Source: SHZL01 sp963815185 (lineage in GTDB: Bacteria > Pseudomonadota > Gammaproteobacteria > Xanthomonadales > SZUA-36). Taken from it: a stretch of DNA of 64,000 nucleotides. Every line of letters starts with the position of its first letter. Position 1 is the first letter of the stretch. Below, one piece after another: positions 9,100 to 19,293 of the stretch. The notes under the pieces were generated by a model. The model did not search any database, had not been told where the DNA came from, and saw nothing but the letters and a program-made list of their open reading frames with translations. Position numbers and translations under genes: made by a program. Location: the NCBI GenBank assembly GCA_963815185.1, contig CAWFGC010000011.1, positions 186,001 to 250,000 of the forward strand, given 5' to 3'.

Positions 9100-9900
9100 A
9101 TGTTACAGATCAGGAATTTACACGCCAGCGTGGCGGGAAAGCCCATCCTCAAGGGCATTGACCTGGAAATCGATGCCGGTGAGGTCCATGCCATCATGGG
9201 GCCGAACGGTTCGGGCAAGAGCACCCTGGGTTATGTGATCGCCGGCCGCGAAGGCTATGAGGTCACGGCAGGAGAAATTCTCTATCGTGGCAAGGACCTG
9301 CTTGGCCTCGCCCCGGAGGAGCGTTCCTGCGAAGGAATTTTTCTCGCTTTCCAGTATCCGGTAGAGATTCCCGGCGTCAACAACACCTACTTCCTGCGTG
9401 CGGCGCTCAACGCCCAGCGCAAGTACCGCGGTCAGCCGGAACTGGATTCCATGGAATTCCTGAAACTGGTGCGGGAAAAGCTGGAAATCCTGCACATCAG
9501 TGACGACCTGATGCACCGCGCGGTGAACGAGGGATTTTCCGGCGGCGAAAAAAAGCGCAATGAAATATTTCAGATGGCCGTGCTCGAACCCCGTCTGGCG
9601 GTGCTGGACGAGACCGATTCCGGTCTGGATATCGATGCCCTGCGCCTGGTGGCTGACGGGGTCAATCGCCTGCGCAGCCCCGAGCGCGCGATGATCGTGG
9701 TCACGCACTACCAGCGCTTGCTGGAACACATCATTCCCGACCGGGTGCACGTATTGGCCGACGGCAAGATCGCTGCCAGCGGTGGTGCCGACCTGGCCAT
9801 CAAGCTGGAGGAGCAGGGTTATACCTGGCTTGAGCAGGGCGGTATTGCCGAGTTGAACAAGGTTGCCGGGCGACAGGCCGGACAGGCAGCCGGGATCTGA
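9100..9900 (+). CDS. sufC: Fe-S cluster assembly ATPase SufC
   Basis: SufC is the ABC-type ATPase of the cytosolic SufBC2D complex. Walker A is GPNGSGKST at about residues 34-42, the signature is FSGGEKKRNE near 146-155 and the Walker B region is LAVLDETDSGLD near 166-177. The ETDSGLDIDAL form is characteristic of SufC rather than transporter ATPases. 266 residues. The frame is open upstream into sufB, but ATG at 9100 gives the standard N-terminus MLQIRNLHASV, with GGAAGG upstream. It lies between sufB and sufD as in the usual operon. Confidence 0.96.
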   Translation: MLQIRNLHASVAGKPILKGIDLEIDAGEVHAIMGPNGSGKSTLGYVIAGREGYEVTAGEILYRGKDLLGLAPEERSCEGIFLAFQYPVEIPGVNNTYFLRAALNAQRKYRGQPELDSMEFLKLVREKLEILHISDDLMHRAVNEGFSGGEKKRNEIFQMAVLEPRLAVLDETDSGLDIDALRLVADGVNRLRSPERAMIVVTHYQRLLEHIIPDRVHVLADGKIAASGGADLAIKLEEQGYTWLEQGGIAELNKVAGRQAGQAAGI

Positions 9901-9914
9901 AGGTTGGTGCAGAA

Positions 9915-11300
9915 ATGAATGTTTCCGCCGTCGCCAGGACAACAAACCTGAAAGAGAGCTGGGCTGCTTCGGTGCGCGCCGAGGATTCGGTCAGCGGGCC
10001 CGAGTGGCTGCAGCAACTGCGAACCGCGGCCGCCAGCGAATTCCTGCTGAACGGCTTGCCCGGTAACAAGGACGAAGCCTGGAAATACACTTCTCTGCGG
10101 CGGCTCGAAGACCAGCACCCGGTCATCAGTGACGCGGCGCCGGGTGCAGGTACAGGGCAGCGGACTGTATCCTTGCCACCAGCCGATGGCTTCGGCTTTC
10201 GCTTGGTCGACGGTCAGTGGCATTGGCTGGAACAGGCAGTGCCCGCGGGTGTTTCCATGCGGTCATTGCGTGATGTGCTTTCCGAACCAGAGCAGAATCT
10301 GCTGACTCGTCTGCGCCCGCTGCTGGAATCAGTCGATGTCACCGGGCGCGGCCACGCTTTTGAAGCACTGAATACGGCACTGCTGCGCGACGGCGTCGTT
10401 ATCCATGTGGCGGCCGGAGTGGATGCCGGCCGCTGCGTGGTGCAGTGGGATCTGGGCAGCGATGCCGCTCCCCGGATGCGCAATTTTCGCTTCATCATCC
10501 TGCTGGACGCCGGCGCCAGCATGCAGTTGTTCGAGCAATACCAGCCCGCAGACGCATCGCGGCACGAGGCGGGAAATGCGCCGCAAACGGGCAGCGGTCA
10601 ATCACTGAATATGCTGCTGCAAGCGCAACTGGCCGCTGACTCGACGCTGGGGCATGTGCGGCTGCAAAACGAAGCGCCGAGCAGCATCCTGTTCACATTC
10701 AACGAGGTGCAGCAGGCCGAGCGTAGTGATTACACCTACACCGGTTTCGATGTCGGTGGCGGTTTGGTGCGGCACGGCATTAGTTGCCGCTTGTCAGGGG
10801 CCGGTGCCCGGGCCGAAATCAACGGCGCCTTCGTATTGGATCATCAACGGCACGTGGATCATCATATTTGCGTTGATCACGTGGCGCCGTCGTGCTGCAG
10901 CGAACAATTCTTCCGCGGCGTGCTGGGTGGCCGCAGCAGGGGGGTATTCAACGGCAAGGCAGTGATCCGGTCTGGAGCGGACGGTTCAAAGGTCCGCCAA
11001 TCGAACGCCAACCTGTTGCTGTCGGACCAGGCGGAAATCGACACCAAGCCGGAGCTCGAAATATACGCGGATGAAGTCGAGGCCAGCCATGGCGCGACGG
11101 TAGGTTCCCTGGACGAGCAGGCGGTATTTTATCTGCGCAGCCGCGGGCTGTCGGAATTCGCGGCGCGGCGCATGCTGACACTTGCCTTTTGCCGTACGGT
11201 TACCGCCCGCCTTCAGGATACGGCCATGGCCGAGCAAATTGCCGCTTTGCTCGAAGCGTCGATGCCCGGCCTTGAAGTGAACGCGCAGGAGATGGACTGA
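9915..11300 (+). CDS. sufD: Fe-S cluster assembly protein SufD
   Basis: SufD is the SufB paralogue that pairs with it in the SufBC2D scaffold and assists iron entry. 461 residues. The N-terminal helical part includes the conserved KDEAWKYTSLRRL. The C-terminal part contains the beta-helix and HGATVGSLDEQAVFYLRSRG, the SufB/D family signature. It begins 14 bases after sufC and ends one base before the sufS start codon region, so it is co-transcribed and probably translationally coupled with sufS. Confidence 0.94.
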   Translation: MNVSAVARTTNLKESWAASVRAEDSVSGPEWLQQLRTAAASEFLLNGLPGNKDEAWKYTSLRRLEDQHPVISDAAPGAGTGQRTVSLPPADGFGFRLVDGQWHWLEQAVPAGVSMRSLRDVLSEPEQNLLTRLRPLLESVDVTGRGHAFEALNTALLRDGVVIHVAAGVDAGRCVVQWDLGSDAAPRMRNFRFIILLDAGASMQLFEQYQPADASRHEAGNAPQTGSGQSLNMLLQAQLAADSTLGHVRLQNEAPSSILFTFNEVQQAERSDYTYTGFDVGGGLVRHGISCRLSGAGARAEINGAFVLDHQRHVDHHICVDHVAPSCCSEQFFRGVLGGRSRGVFNGKAVIRSGADGSKVRQSNANLLLSDQAEIDTKPELEIYADEVEASHGATVGSLDEQAVFYLRSRGLSEFAARRMLTLAFCRTVTARLQDTAMAEQIAALLEASMPGLEVNAQEMD

Positions 11301-11301
11301 A

Positions 11302-12582
11302 ATGAAACAAAACCCCGCTTTGGCCGTGCCTCCCGAGGCGCCGGCCCTGCAGCCGGAAGCGCCAGCACTGGATGTCGAGCGCGTACGACAGGATTTCCCC
11401 ATCCTGTCACGTCAGGTCCACGGCAAACCACTGGTCTATTTGGACACCGCCGCTTCGGCCCAAAGGCCGCTGGCCGTTATCGAGGCCATCGACCGTTTTT
11501 ACCGCACGCACAACGCCAATGTGCACCGCGGGGTTCATACGCTCAGCCAGGAAGCGACCGATGAATATGAAGGCGGCCGCCAGGCCCTGGCGGGATTCAT
11601 CAACGCCGCGTCCGAGCGCGAAGTCATATTCACTCGCGGCACTACCGAGTCCATCAATCTGGTTGCACAGAGTTTTCTGCGTCCACGAGTCGGTCCCGGT
11701 GATGAAATTCTGATCACCCACATGGAGCACCATTCCAACATCGTGCCGTGGCAGATGGTGTGCGAGCAAACCGGCGCGCAATTGCGCGTGGTGCCCATTA
11801 ACCAACGCGGTGAATTGCTGCTGGATGAATTGGAAAACATGCTGTCGGAGCGCGTCAAGCTGCTTGGTATCGTGCATATTTCCAATGCCCTGGGCACCAT
11901 CAACCCGGTGCAGACCATTTGCGCGATGGCTGCGCGCCATGGTATTCCCGTGCTCGTGGATGGCGCTCAGGCCATGCCTCACTCCAGCGTGGATGTGCAA
12001 GCGCTGGGCTGTGATTTTTATTGCCTGTCGGGACACAAGATGTATGGGCCTACGGGTATTGGCGCCTTATGGGCGAGTGAGCGGACACTGGAAGACATGC
12101 CGCCCTGGCAGGGTGGTGGCGAAATGATCCGCACGGTGACGTTCGAGAAAACCGAATACAACGAACTCCCCGCCAAATTCGAGGCGGGCACGCCGAATAT
12201 TGCCGGCAGCGTGGGGTTGGGAGCTGCCGTCCGTTACCTGCAGGGGCTGGGCATGGAAAAGATTGCGCGGCATGAATCCGCGGTGCTGGACCATGCCACG
12301 CGCAAGCTGTTGGATGTTGAAGGCCTGAACATCATTGGCACGGCGCCCGACAAGGCCGGGGTCATCAGCTTTACCCTGCAAGGCGTCCATCCACACGACC
12401 TGGGAACCATCATCGATCACTATGGCATTGCCTTGCGTACAGGGCATCACTGCGCTATGCCGGTAATGCAGTTCTTCAACGTGCCCGCCACGGCGCGGGC
12501 CTCACTCGGTTTGTACAACACCAGGGCAGAAATCGATGTGCTGGCCGATGCACTCGTGAGCGTGCGCGATATGCTGCTCTGA
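11302..12582 (+). CDS. sufS: Cysteine desulfurase SufS
   Basis: SufS is a PLP-dependent group II cysteine desulfurase that supplies sulfur for Fe-S cluster building. The PLP lysine lies in LSGHKMYGPTGIG (about residue 246). The persulfide cysteine lies in RTGHHCAMPVMQFF (about residue 383). 426 residues is slightly long because of an alanine/proline-rich N-terminal extension (about 25 residues) before VERVRQDFPIL. No sufE or sufU gene follows here, so the sulfur acceptor must be encoded elsewhere. It is the last recognised suf gene; the next gene starts 15 bases later. Confidence 0.95.
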   Translation: MKQNPALAVPPEAPALQPEAPALDVERVRQDFPILSRQVHGKPLVYLDTAASAQRPLAVIEAIDRFYRTHNANVHRGVHTLSQEATDEYEGGRQALAGFINAASEREVIFTRGTTESINLVAQSFLRPRVGPGDEILITHMEHHSNIVPWQMVCEQTGAQLRVVPINQRGELLLDELENMLSERVKLLGIVHISNALGTINPVQTICAMAARHGIPVLVDGAQAMPHSSVDVQALGCDFYCLSGHKMYGPTGIGALWASERTLEDMPPWQGGGEMIRTVTFEKTEYNELPAKFEAGTPNIAGSVGLGAAVRYLQGLGMEKIARHESAVLDHATRKLLDVEGLNIIGTAPDKAGVISFTLQGVHPHDLGTIIDHYGIALRTGHHCAMPVMQFFNVPATARASLGLYNTRAEIDVLADALVSVRDMLL

Positions 12583-12597
12583 AGGCAGGGAGTCCCG

Positions 12598-14229
12598 ATG
12601 GGCCAGTCGCAGGACAAGCCCCGACTCATGGAATCCGAAGCACTTTTCTCGCAGGCGGCGAAGGCCTACCGGCAGGACGATTTCGATGCGGCCTTGCAAT
12701 CCTGTGAAACCCTGTTGGCGCAGAAGCCTGCTGCGGCGGTGCTGCCGGCCGTTCTGAACCTGAAGGCGCTCAGCCTGGCCGGTAAGGGCCTTATGTTCAG
12801 CGCAGCCGATTGTCTGGGGCGTGCCGTCGAAATGAAACCAACCGACGCAGTGTTACACCATCACGCTGCGCGGGTTCTGTTGGCGCTGGGGCGGCTCCGG
12901 GAAGCATACCAGGAAGCGGAGAGGGCCTGCGAGCTGGCGCCCGAAAACACAGGATACCGCTACCAGCTTGCCGTGGTGTGCCTGCGCGCGGGAGAATCGG
13001 AAAAGGCAGCGGATTTTGCGCAGCAATGTGTCAACCAGGATGCTACCGTATTCGATGCCTGGATATTGTTGAGTGAATTGGTCGCTAATCGTGGCGATCT
13101 CGAGCAGGCGGCCGCCTGTTTGCGGGAAATTGTGCGGCAAGCGCCCGGAAATGAGCGGGCGTGGGCGATGCTCGCTGAAATGCCTTGCGATGAGGTAACG
13201 GGCGTGTCCATCGAGCGGGCACTCGAGAAGATCCGGACCAGCGCCAGCGATGATGCCACGACCGCAAGCGCAACATTTGCGCTGGCCGACAGGGCGCGTC
13301 GCCGTGGCGACTATACGGCTGCGTTTACCCTCTATCAGCAGGCCAACGAGCGCCTGGCGGCGGTTCGGCCATTCGATATGGAGCGCTGGGAAAAGTCTGT
13401 GGAGGGGACCCTCTCAGCTTCCCGTAATTGGCTGGAATCGGGCCACGTGCATACTGCCAGCGAGTCCACGAATACCGGGAAAAATCTGCTTTTTATCGTC
13501 GGCATGCCGCGGTCCGGGACTTCCCTGTGTGAGCAAATCCTCTGCTCACACCCCGAAGTAATGGGTGGCGGTGAAATGGCGACGATGGAATATATCGCCA
13601 ATCAACTCACTTTCGAGGGGATTGACCCATTCGGCAGCGAGTCAGAGCCGGATTGGTTGCCGCGCATGCAGGATGCCTACCTCGAAGCATTGCCGCCCGG
13701 AGCGGCGGGTTATGCGCTGGTCAGTGACAAGACCCCGCGCAATTTCGAACGGCTTGGTCTGGTCTTACGGATGTTTCCGGCGGCGCGGGTATTGTGGTGC
13801 CTGCGCCATCCGCTGGACACCATCCTGTCCTGCTATTTCCAGGATTTTCAGCCAGGGCAGCGATTCAGCAACCGGCTGGATTCCGCTGCGCGGATGTATG
13901 CAGATCACGTGCGGCTGATGCGACACTGGCTGCAGTACTTCCCGGCTTCGATCAAAGTCATCGACTATGCCGAGCTGGTGCAAAACCTGGAAGCCAAGGT
14001 GCGGGACATGGCGGTTTTCCTGGATCTGGATTTTGATGCGGCGATGCTGCAGCCGCATTTGAACCCGAGGCCCGTGAGAACGGCCAGTTCATACCAGGTC
14101 AGGCAACCGGTCTATACAAGCTCTCTGGACAACTGGCGTCACTACCGGCAAGAACTTGCCGCAGTATGTGAAATGTTGCAGCAGCATGGCCTGCTGGATG
14201 ATGAATGGCACAGTACAGTACTCGCCTGA
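12598..14229 (+). CDS. TPR-repeat sulfotransferase
   Basis: This 543-residue protein combines about 250 residues of tetratricopeptide repeats (for example AGKGLMFSAADCLGRAVEMK and LREAYQEAERACELAPENTG) with a C-terminal sulfotransferase domain. The PAPS 5'-phosphosulfate loop is FIVGMPRSGTSLCEQIL at about residues 297-313, and the 3'-phosphate site is RHPLDTILSCYFQDF at about 401-415. The family transfers sulfate from PAPS to an unknown acceptor, perhaps a glycan or peptide. It starts 15 bases after sufS with GGGAG as ribosome site and may be read through from the suf operon. The substrate cannot be predicted from the sequence. Confidence 0.8.
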   Translation: MGQSQDKPRLMESEALFSQAAKAYRQDDFDAALQSCETLLAQKPAAAVLPAVLNLKALSLAGKGLMFSAADCLGRAVEMKPTDAVLHHHAARVLLALGRLREAYQEAERACELAPENTGYRYQLAVVCLRAGESEKAADFAQQCVNQDATVFDAWILLSELVANRGDLEQAAACLREIVRQAPGNERAWAMLAEMPCDEVTGVSIERALEKIRTSASDDATTASATFALADRARRRGDYTAAFTLYQQANERLAAVRPFDMERWEKSVEGTLSASRNWLESGHVHTASESTNTGKNLLFIVGMPRSGTSLCEQILCSHPEVMGGGEMATMEYIANQLTFEGIDPFGSESEPDWLPRMQDAYLEALPPGAAGYALVSDKTPRNFERLGLVLRMFPAARVLWCLRHPLDTILSCYFQDFQPGQRFSNRLDSAARMYADHVRLMRHWLQYFPASIKVIDYAELVQNLEAKVRDMAVFLDLDFDAAMLQPHLNPRPVRTASSYQVRQPVYTSSLDNWRHYRQELAAVCEMLQQHGLLDDEWHSTVLA

Positions 14230-14406
14230 TCCTGGATGGGAACCTTACCTATGAAAGCGGCAGATACATTTCTCCAAGCTGTCTTCATGGTTGCAGAAAA
14301 CTGGCAAAGCACCAGTCAACCAAATTGTATCCGGCCGCATTTTTGGGTTACCTTACATTTTGTACCGTTAGGAAATGACTATCCAGGTTGATGGCCCTTG
14401 GTTTCC

Positions 14407-16032
14407 ATGTCCTCCTCTGAACCGATTCTCATCATTGGTGCCGGCGCTACCGGACTGACCCTTGCCTGTGAGCTTGCGCGTCACGGAGCGCCGGTACGCA
14501 TTATCGACAGCCTGCCGGGCATTGTTCCTTTCGCACGCGCGACCGGCGTCCACTTGAGGACGCTGGAGGTGTTTCAGGATTTGGGCATCGCCGACGAGGT
14601 CATTGCCAGGGCGGCACCCGTGCGGGGCGTAAGCCAGTTTGCCGGCGGCGAATTGATCATGCATTTCCGCACTGACGGTATCGACTCACCGTTTCCGTTC
14701 TCCATCAGCCTCGAGCAATGGAAAGTAGAGGAGGCGCTTGAGCGATTGCTGGCAAGCTACGGAGTCTCGGTCGAGCGCGAGACGGAGCTCATTGCTCTGC
14801 AGGAGCAACCCCACGGTGTGCAGGCCACGCTGCGGCATGCGGACGGCGCGACCGAGGTCACGGAAACACCGTGGCTGGTCGGCTGTGACGGCGCACACAG
14901 CACCGTCCGTCACCTCAAAGGCGAGCACTTTCCGGGCGAAGCCGATCCACGGCAATATATCGTCGGTGACGTCGTGCTCGACGGCGGACATCCAAGCGAC
15001 GAGGTGTTCATATATCTCACCGACCACGGCGCCCTGTGGTGGTTTCCGCTGCCCGAAGGACGCAGTCTGATTGCGGCCGATGTGCGCGAGCAGCACGATG
15101 GCGCCTCCGAAACACCCTGCCTGGAGGATGTTCAGGCACTTATCAGGGATCGCGCCCCAGCCGGTGTCAGCGCGCGTGATCCGCGCTGGCTCAGCTGGTT
15201 TCACATCCACTACCGCGTGACGCCGCACTACCGCCATGGCCGCACCTTCCTGGCCGGAGACGCAGCGCATATCCACAGCCCAATCGGTAGCCAGGGCATG
15301 AACACCGGCATCCAGGACGCCTACAACCTGGGGTGGAAACTTGCCTTGGTGTCAAGCGGGATTGCGCCTGAAACACTGCTCGACAGTTATGAAGCCGAAC
15401 GCCGGGCCATTGCCAAGGATGTTCTTGCGACCACCCATGCCCTGACCGAGAAAGCGGAAGCCTATCTGACACTGGCACCGGAGGAGCGCGCCCGACTTTA
15501 TCGGCATATCGCGCTGCCCGAGACCGACCGGCTGAAAATGCTGCATCACAGCGAAGAACTGGACCTGGATTACCGCCAAAGCCCCATATGCAGCGAATGT
15601 ATTGCTGAACACGAACCGTCGCAAGTCACTTCGGGCGGGCTCCGTGCGGGCAGCGAGGCACGCGATGCGCGCCCGCTGGTCGTGGGTGGCGCCAGCCTCA
15701 CCTTGTTCGACCTGCTGCGCGGAACGCATCATACGCTGTTGGTCATACCGGGGACGAAAGTGCGTGCGGGAGGCCGGCCGCCGGCCTTGAACGCACTGAT
15801 CGACGAAGTGGCGAGGCATATGGTGACTGGGTCCGCGTCTGCCTGGCGCTGCCGACGGGAGCGCATGAAGGGCCTGCGGACAATGGACGCGCGACCATCG
15901 TGCGTGATGTCGAAGGAGCCTTGTACCGCCGCTACGGCGCAAGCGACGTGCGGCTTTTCCTCATTCGCCCGGACGGATACATCGGTTTTCGCGGCGATTC
16001 ATCCCACCTTGAAGCCTTACTCAGTCATCTGA
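14407..16032 (+). CDS. FAD-dependent aromatic monooxygenase, frame broken near 15825
   Basis: This is a PheA/TfdB/MhpA-type flavoprotein hydroxylase. The FAD-binding GAGATGLTLACELA is at the N-terminus, the VGCDGAHS (DG) motif near the middle and FLAGDAAHIHSPIGSQGMNTG (seen here as FLAGDAAH and GSQGMNTG) provides the second FAD contact at about residue 283. From about 15825 the annotated frame turns into low-complexity nonsense; the true thioredoxin-like C-terminus (IVRDVEGALYRRYGASDVRL) is in the +1 frame and runs to 16115. A single-base indel explains this. The ATG at 14407 is preferred over the upstream TTG. Substrate unknown. Confidence 0.7.
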   Translation: MSSSEPILIIGAGATGLTLACELARHGAPVRIIDSLPGIVPFARATGVHLRTLEVFQDLGIADEVIARAAPVRGVSQFAGGELIMHFRTDGIDSPFPFSISLEQWKVEEALERLLASYGVSVERETELIALQEQPHGVQATLRHADGATEVTETPWLVGCDGAHSTVRHLKGEHFPGEADPRQYIVGDVVLDGGHPSDEVFIYLTDHGALWWFPLPEGRSLIAADVREQHDGASETPCLEDVQALIRDRAPAGVSARDPRWLSWFHIHYRVTPHYRHGRTFLAGDAAHIHSPIGSQGMNTGIQDAYNLGWKLALVSSGIAPETLLDSYEAERRAIAKDVLATTHALTEKAEAYLTLAPEERARLYRHIALPETDRLKMLHHSEELDLDYRQSPICSECIAEHEPSQVTSGGLRAGSEARDARPLVVGGASLTLFDLLRGTHHTLLVIPGTKVRAGGRPPALNALIDEVARHMVTGSASAWRCRRERMKGLRTMDARPSCVMSKEPCTAATAQATCGFSSFARTDTSVFAAIHPTLKPYSVI

Positions 16033-16115
16033 CCGGGATGTTCCCCAATAGCAAGCGGCCATCTTCCGGCCTGTCCCCGCATCTGGTTGAAAACACCCAG
16101 TCGGGCATTGAATAA
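15826..16115 (+). pseudogene. Displaced C-terminus of the FAD monooxygenase
   Basis: In the frame one base away from the main reading frame, this stretch reads DWVRVCLALPTGAHEG, then DVRLFLIRPDGYIGFRGD, ending LVENTQSGIE at a stop codon at 16115. This is the normal thioredoxin-fold C-terminal domain of the class A flavin hydroxylases and clearly continues the upstream gene. Its last 95 bases overlap the end of the convergent glycosyltransferase gene. Confidence 0.65.
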
Positions 16116-17791
16116 TTCGCCCATCTGGCGTTTGGCTCTCTGCCGCGAACCGGCGTCCCAGACATTCGTCAATGAAGTTCGCGAATTCATCTCCACTCTC
16201 CTCCTGCTTATCGTTTTGACTTTTATCTTCGTGAACAATCTCAGCCAACATCGCCACAACAATATCTTGTCCATCATTTCGCAATTCAGAGGTGAATACG
16301 GGCTTCAAATGCTCTCGCATGATTTCGTAGGGGAACAACGCGGGCGCCGCCGCACTGTGTGTTTCCATTCCAGCAACCATGAACACGTACTTGCAAATTG
16401 ACAAACTATTGGGATCGAAATCATCCACGACCTGGTTAAATCCTAACAGCGAAAAGGACACTTTCCGGGTTGCGAGCATGATACTGCTGGGCTGAAGGGC
16501 ATAAACGCAGTCGCTCTCACCAATATGCTGGTTGATCGCTTCGATTGCCAGATGCCTGATGTGCTTCAGTTCAAGCTTCTTCTTCGCTTCTTCCAACGAA
16601 TCATTTGTCAGCCATTCCGGTGTCATGCGGAACCTCATGAATTCTGCTTCCGGTTCAGTGAACATGCGTTGGATCAATGCGTTGGCAGCAGGCATAAAAA
16701 TGATGACCAGTAACCCGATCAGTGCAAATTGAAATTTCATTTTCTTCCCGGCGAGCCACTTGCCACTGTCCAGCACCGGCATGGCGAGGAGAAAGGGAAA
16801 GACAGGCACCATGAATCGTTCCATATGATAGCGGAAAAGGCCAGCAGACAACAATCCCGAAGTAAGCGAAAAGATACAATGCCAATGGATCCAGGCGACG
16901 TAATCGAATGACAGCGCAGGTCAATACGGCAAACCCCAGCACAGTTCCCACAACATAATTAACCACTGGAGGGAGACCACTCAGGAAGTTAAACCAGGAA
17001 TGGATCAGTGCAGTCAGATTGGAAGTCAATAAGCTCAGGACTGCCTGTAAGGACGCGTCGCCATGGGCCTGGTTGAAAATATCCAGATAGCCGGTCCGCT
17101 GAGTGTAAGGAGATGTGAGGAAAAACTTTTCCAAAATTTTCCAACTCAATGCCGGAAGCAGCGCCAGAAGAAAAACCATTCCTCTTCGAAAAAAATTCGA
17201 CGGGACCCGGGAGAACTGAACCAATAACGGCAGCAGGAACGCGATCGCAATTGAGCGGGTCAAAATACTCAGGCCGATAACAGTACTTGCCAGTAGTAAT
17301 CGTTCTTTCGAATTGGCTTTTTCCAGGAATATCAGGATCAGGGCGGAAAGAAGGAAATACTGTGACTCGCTGAGAATATCGATCGAATAAAGGAGCTGTG
17401 TATGGTTGAGGGCGACAGCCAGGGTTAGCGCGAGTGATGCAAGCGGATTGAGTCCATTGATATGGAGCCAATAGAAAAAAAACATGAAGCCCAAAGCGTA
17501 AAAAGCACTGTTGACCAGATGCGCGCGTTCAATGCCGTCCGAACCTCCACCAAAAATACTCAGGGCAAATGGATAGCCCGGAGGAAACTGGGTGATCTGG
17601 GCGATATAAGACTCTATACCGGGAGCAACTTCTTTTCCGCGACCAAAGAAATCAGCCAAGATCAGATAATAATGACTATCGGAACTGTTGCCTTCGTAAG
17701 GGTTGACCGACCCCATCCACAAATAGAATCCCGCAAGCAACATCATCGCGACAAAGACTATTGCCCACTGTATTAATTTACTTGCCTGCAT
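16021..17791 (-). CDS. GT-C type membrane glycosyltransferase, frame broken near 16835
   Basis: A polytopic membrane protein of about 590 residues resembling GT-C (ArnT/GT39-like) glycosyltransferases that use lipid-linked sugars. The N-terminal part begins with a membrane helix, an acidic loop SSDSHYYLILADFF and the QFFPPGYP-like loop TQFPPGYPFAL, then about eight hydrophobic segments. The frame breaks near 16832-16838 in a TTTTCC stretch: CWPF continues in the next frame as RYHMERFMVPVFPFLLAMP, typical for these proteins, with a C-terminal soluble domain. ATG at 17791 with AGGGAAAG upstream was chosen. The end overlaps the convergent monooxygenase tail, so the last residues are uncertain. 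Confidence 0.6.
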
Positions 17792-17932
17792 TGAGCTTTC
17801 CCTGAACCTATTGAAGGTTGAGACGACCCGAACTGAGCGGAATCCTACATGCCGGCCAATCAATTTGCCAATGCATAGACCGGGCGATACTGCGATCCCC
17901 CAGTTTGATCACGATTTTGAGCGGACCAACGT

Positions 17933-17976
17933 GAAATTATGGAAATTATGGGGTCAGAGTAAAGTGCCAGAGTAAA
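17933..17976. repeat. Short direct repeats at the edge of the HlyD/CDF island
   Basis: GAAATTATG occurs twice head to tail (17933-17941 and 17942-17950), followed by GGGTCAGAGTAAA with CAGAGTAAA repeated at 17955-17963 and 17968-17976. Motifs of the form GGGGTCAGAGTAAA are common beside REP-type (Y1 transposase) elements in environmental proteobacteria. The remaining bases between 17792 and 18171 show no gene. Confidence 0.45.
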
Positions 17977-18171
17977 ATGTGACTGGCGGAACGGACTCGT
18001 CAAGTCACCCACATTTTGACAACTTGCAGTCTGAACTTACTGAACCCAAACTAGTCCGGAGTTGGCCAGTTGTAGCGCAGTGAGCTGTATGGCTTGATTG
18101 GTTGTAGTGAAGCCGCCAGGCCTGGCGTGCGAGTGGCGGCGGCACTCGGCAGTAAACGGGTCGGATCCAGG

Positions 18172-19113
18172 TCACTGCATCTTGCTGGCCGACTGGTTGG
18201 AAGGGCTTCGCGGACCACCCGCCGAGGGCGCCGCTACGATCGAAAGATCGATCTCCGCGCCTTTGCGTCGGAGGGCGTCTTTGATTGCCGCGGCACCGTC
18301 GCGAAGACCGGCAATCGATGAAAAAGCGGAAACGGTCACAGCGACCTCTGCAAAAGTGGTCGAGCGCCGCGACGAGTCCGGATCGAGACGATGCCGTCCG
18401 CCGGCACCTCCCGTTCGACGCTTCGAGGATCAGGGCCCTAACTTCCGCCGAGGCCGGGGCGTCGAGTAAATGCGGCAGACTACGCGAGATCATCGAGATC
18501 CCGTAGTAGAGCATCAGACCGCTGACGAACGCGGCGCCGACGACGTCAAGGGCCAACAGCGATGGCGTGATCCCTGGCCAGCGCCGCGAAGGTCAGGGTT
18601 ATCTGCAAAAAAAACGACGAAGACCATCATGGTGAGTCTGGCTCTCAGCTGCGCCCGGTAGACCTCGGAATCCTGGTCACGAGAGGCGGCAACCATCGCG
18701 TACCAGCCGACGAAGTTGATCAGCGAGTTGACCGCGTTAGCGATCGCGGCCAGGACAAGACCAAGGGGACTGGCGGCCGGTTTAGTCGAGAACACCGTGT
18801 CGATCACGGTCTGTGCGATCCACAGACCGCTCGCCACGAGACCGAACCCAACCATCACCCAGACCGCCTGCTCGATTTTGCCGACGCCAAACTGGAACCG
18901 GGTCAGGGTTTCGCGATGGACCGCTCGAAGCAACCACAGTGAATAGAAGCTGATCACGATCATAAGCGCGCCACGCACCGCCTCGCTGAGGATGGTCAAC
19001 GATCCGGAAAGAATCGCGACGACGATGAACTGCGACACGTTGCCGACGTCGGCGAGGGTTGAGTACAAGAACGAGGCCTCCTTCGTCCGTTCGTCCCTGC
19101 TTGGCTCGCGCAA
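18172..19113 (-). pseudogene. Cation diffusion facilitator family transporter, several frameshifts
   Basis: The pieces belong to a cation-efflux (CDF) type membrane protein. From a TTG at 19113, preceded by GGAGGAGG, it reads LREPSRDERTKEASFLYST, then hydrophobic helices (SLTILSEAVRGALMIVISFYSLWLL and others). At 18606-18613 there is a run of eight A bases; skipping one restores QITLTFAALARDHAI. A further break near 18555 leads into ALDVVGAAFVSGLMLYYGISM, and another near 18440 leads into the C-terminal KDALRRKGAEIDLSIVAAPS, ending at the TGA of 18172-18174. The gene follows hlyD directly. It is either a decaying transferred gene or a region of poor sequence. Metal specificity is unknown. Confidence 0.6.
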
Positions 19114-19293
19114 TGTCAACCTCCTCCGGTCACAGGCGCAGACGGGCGCGCAGGACGTCGACCAACCCGACTTGCGGGAACTCGACATAAGCTGCCCTCC
19201 CAACGGGGCAAGCTGGAGAAATCTTCATTAACGTCGAGCGTCAGCAGGACCTGGGCAACGCCTTGGGTTCGCCCTTTAGCTACGGCGGCGAGA

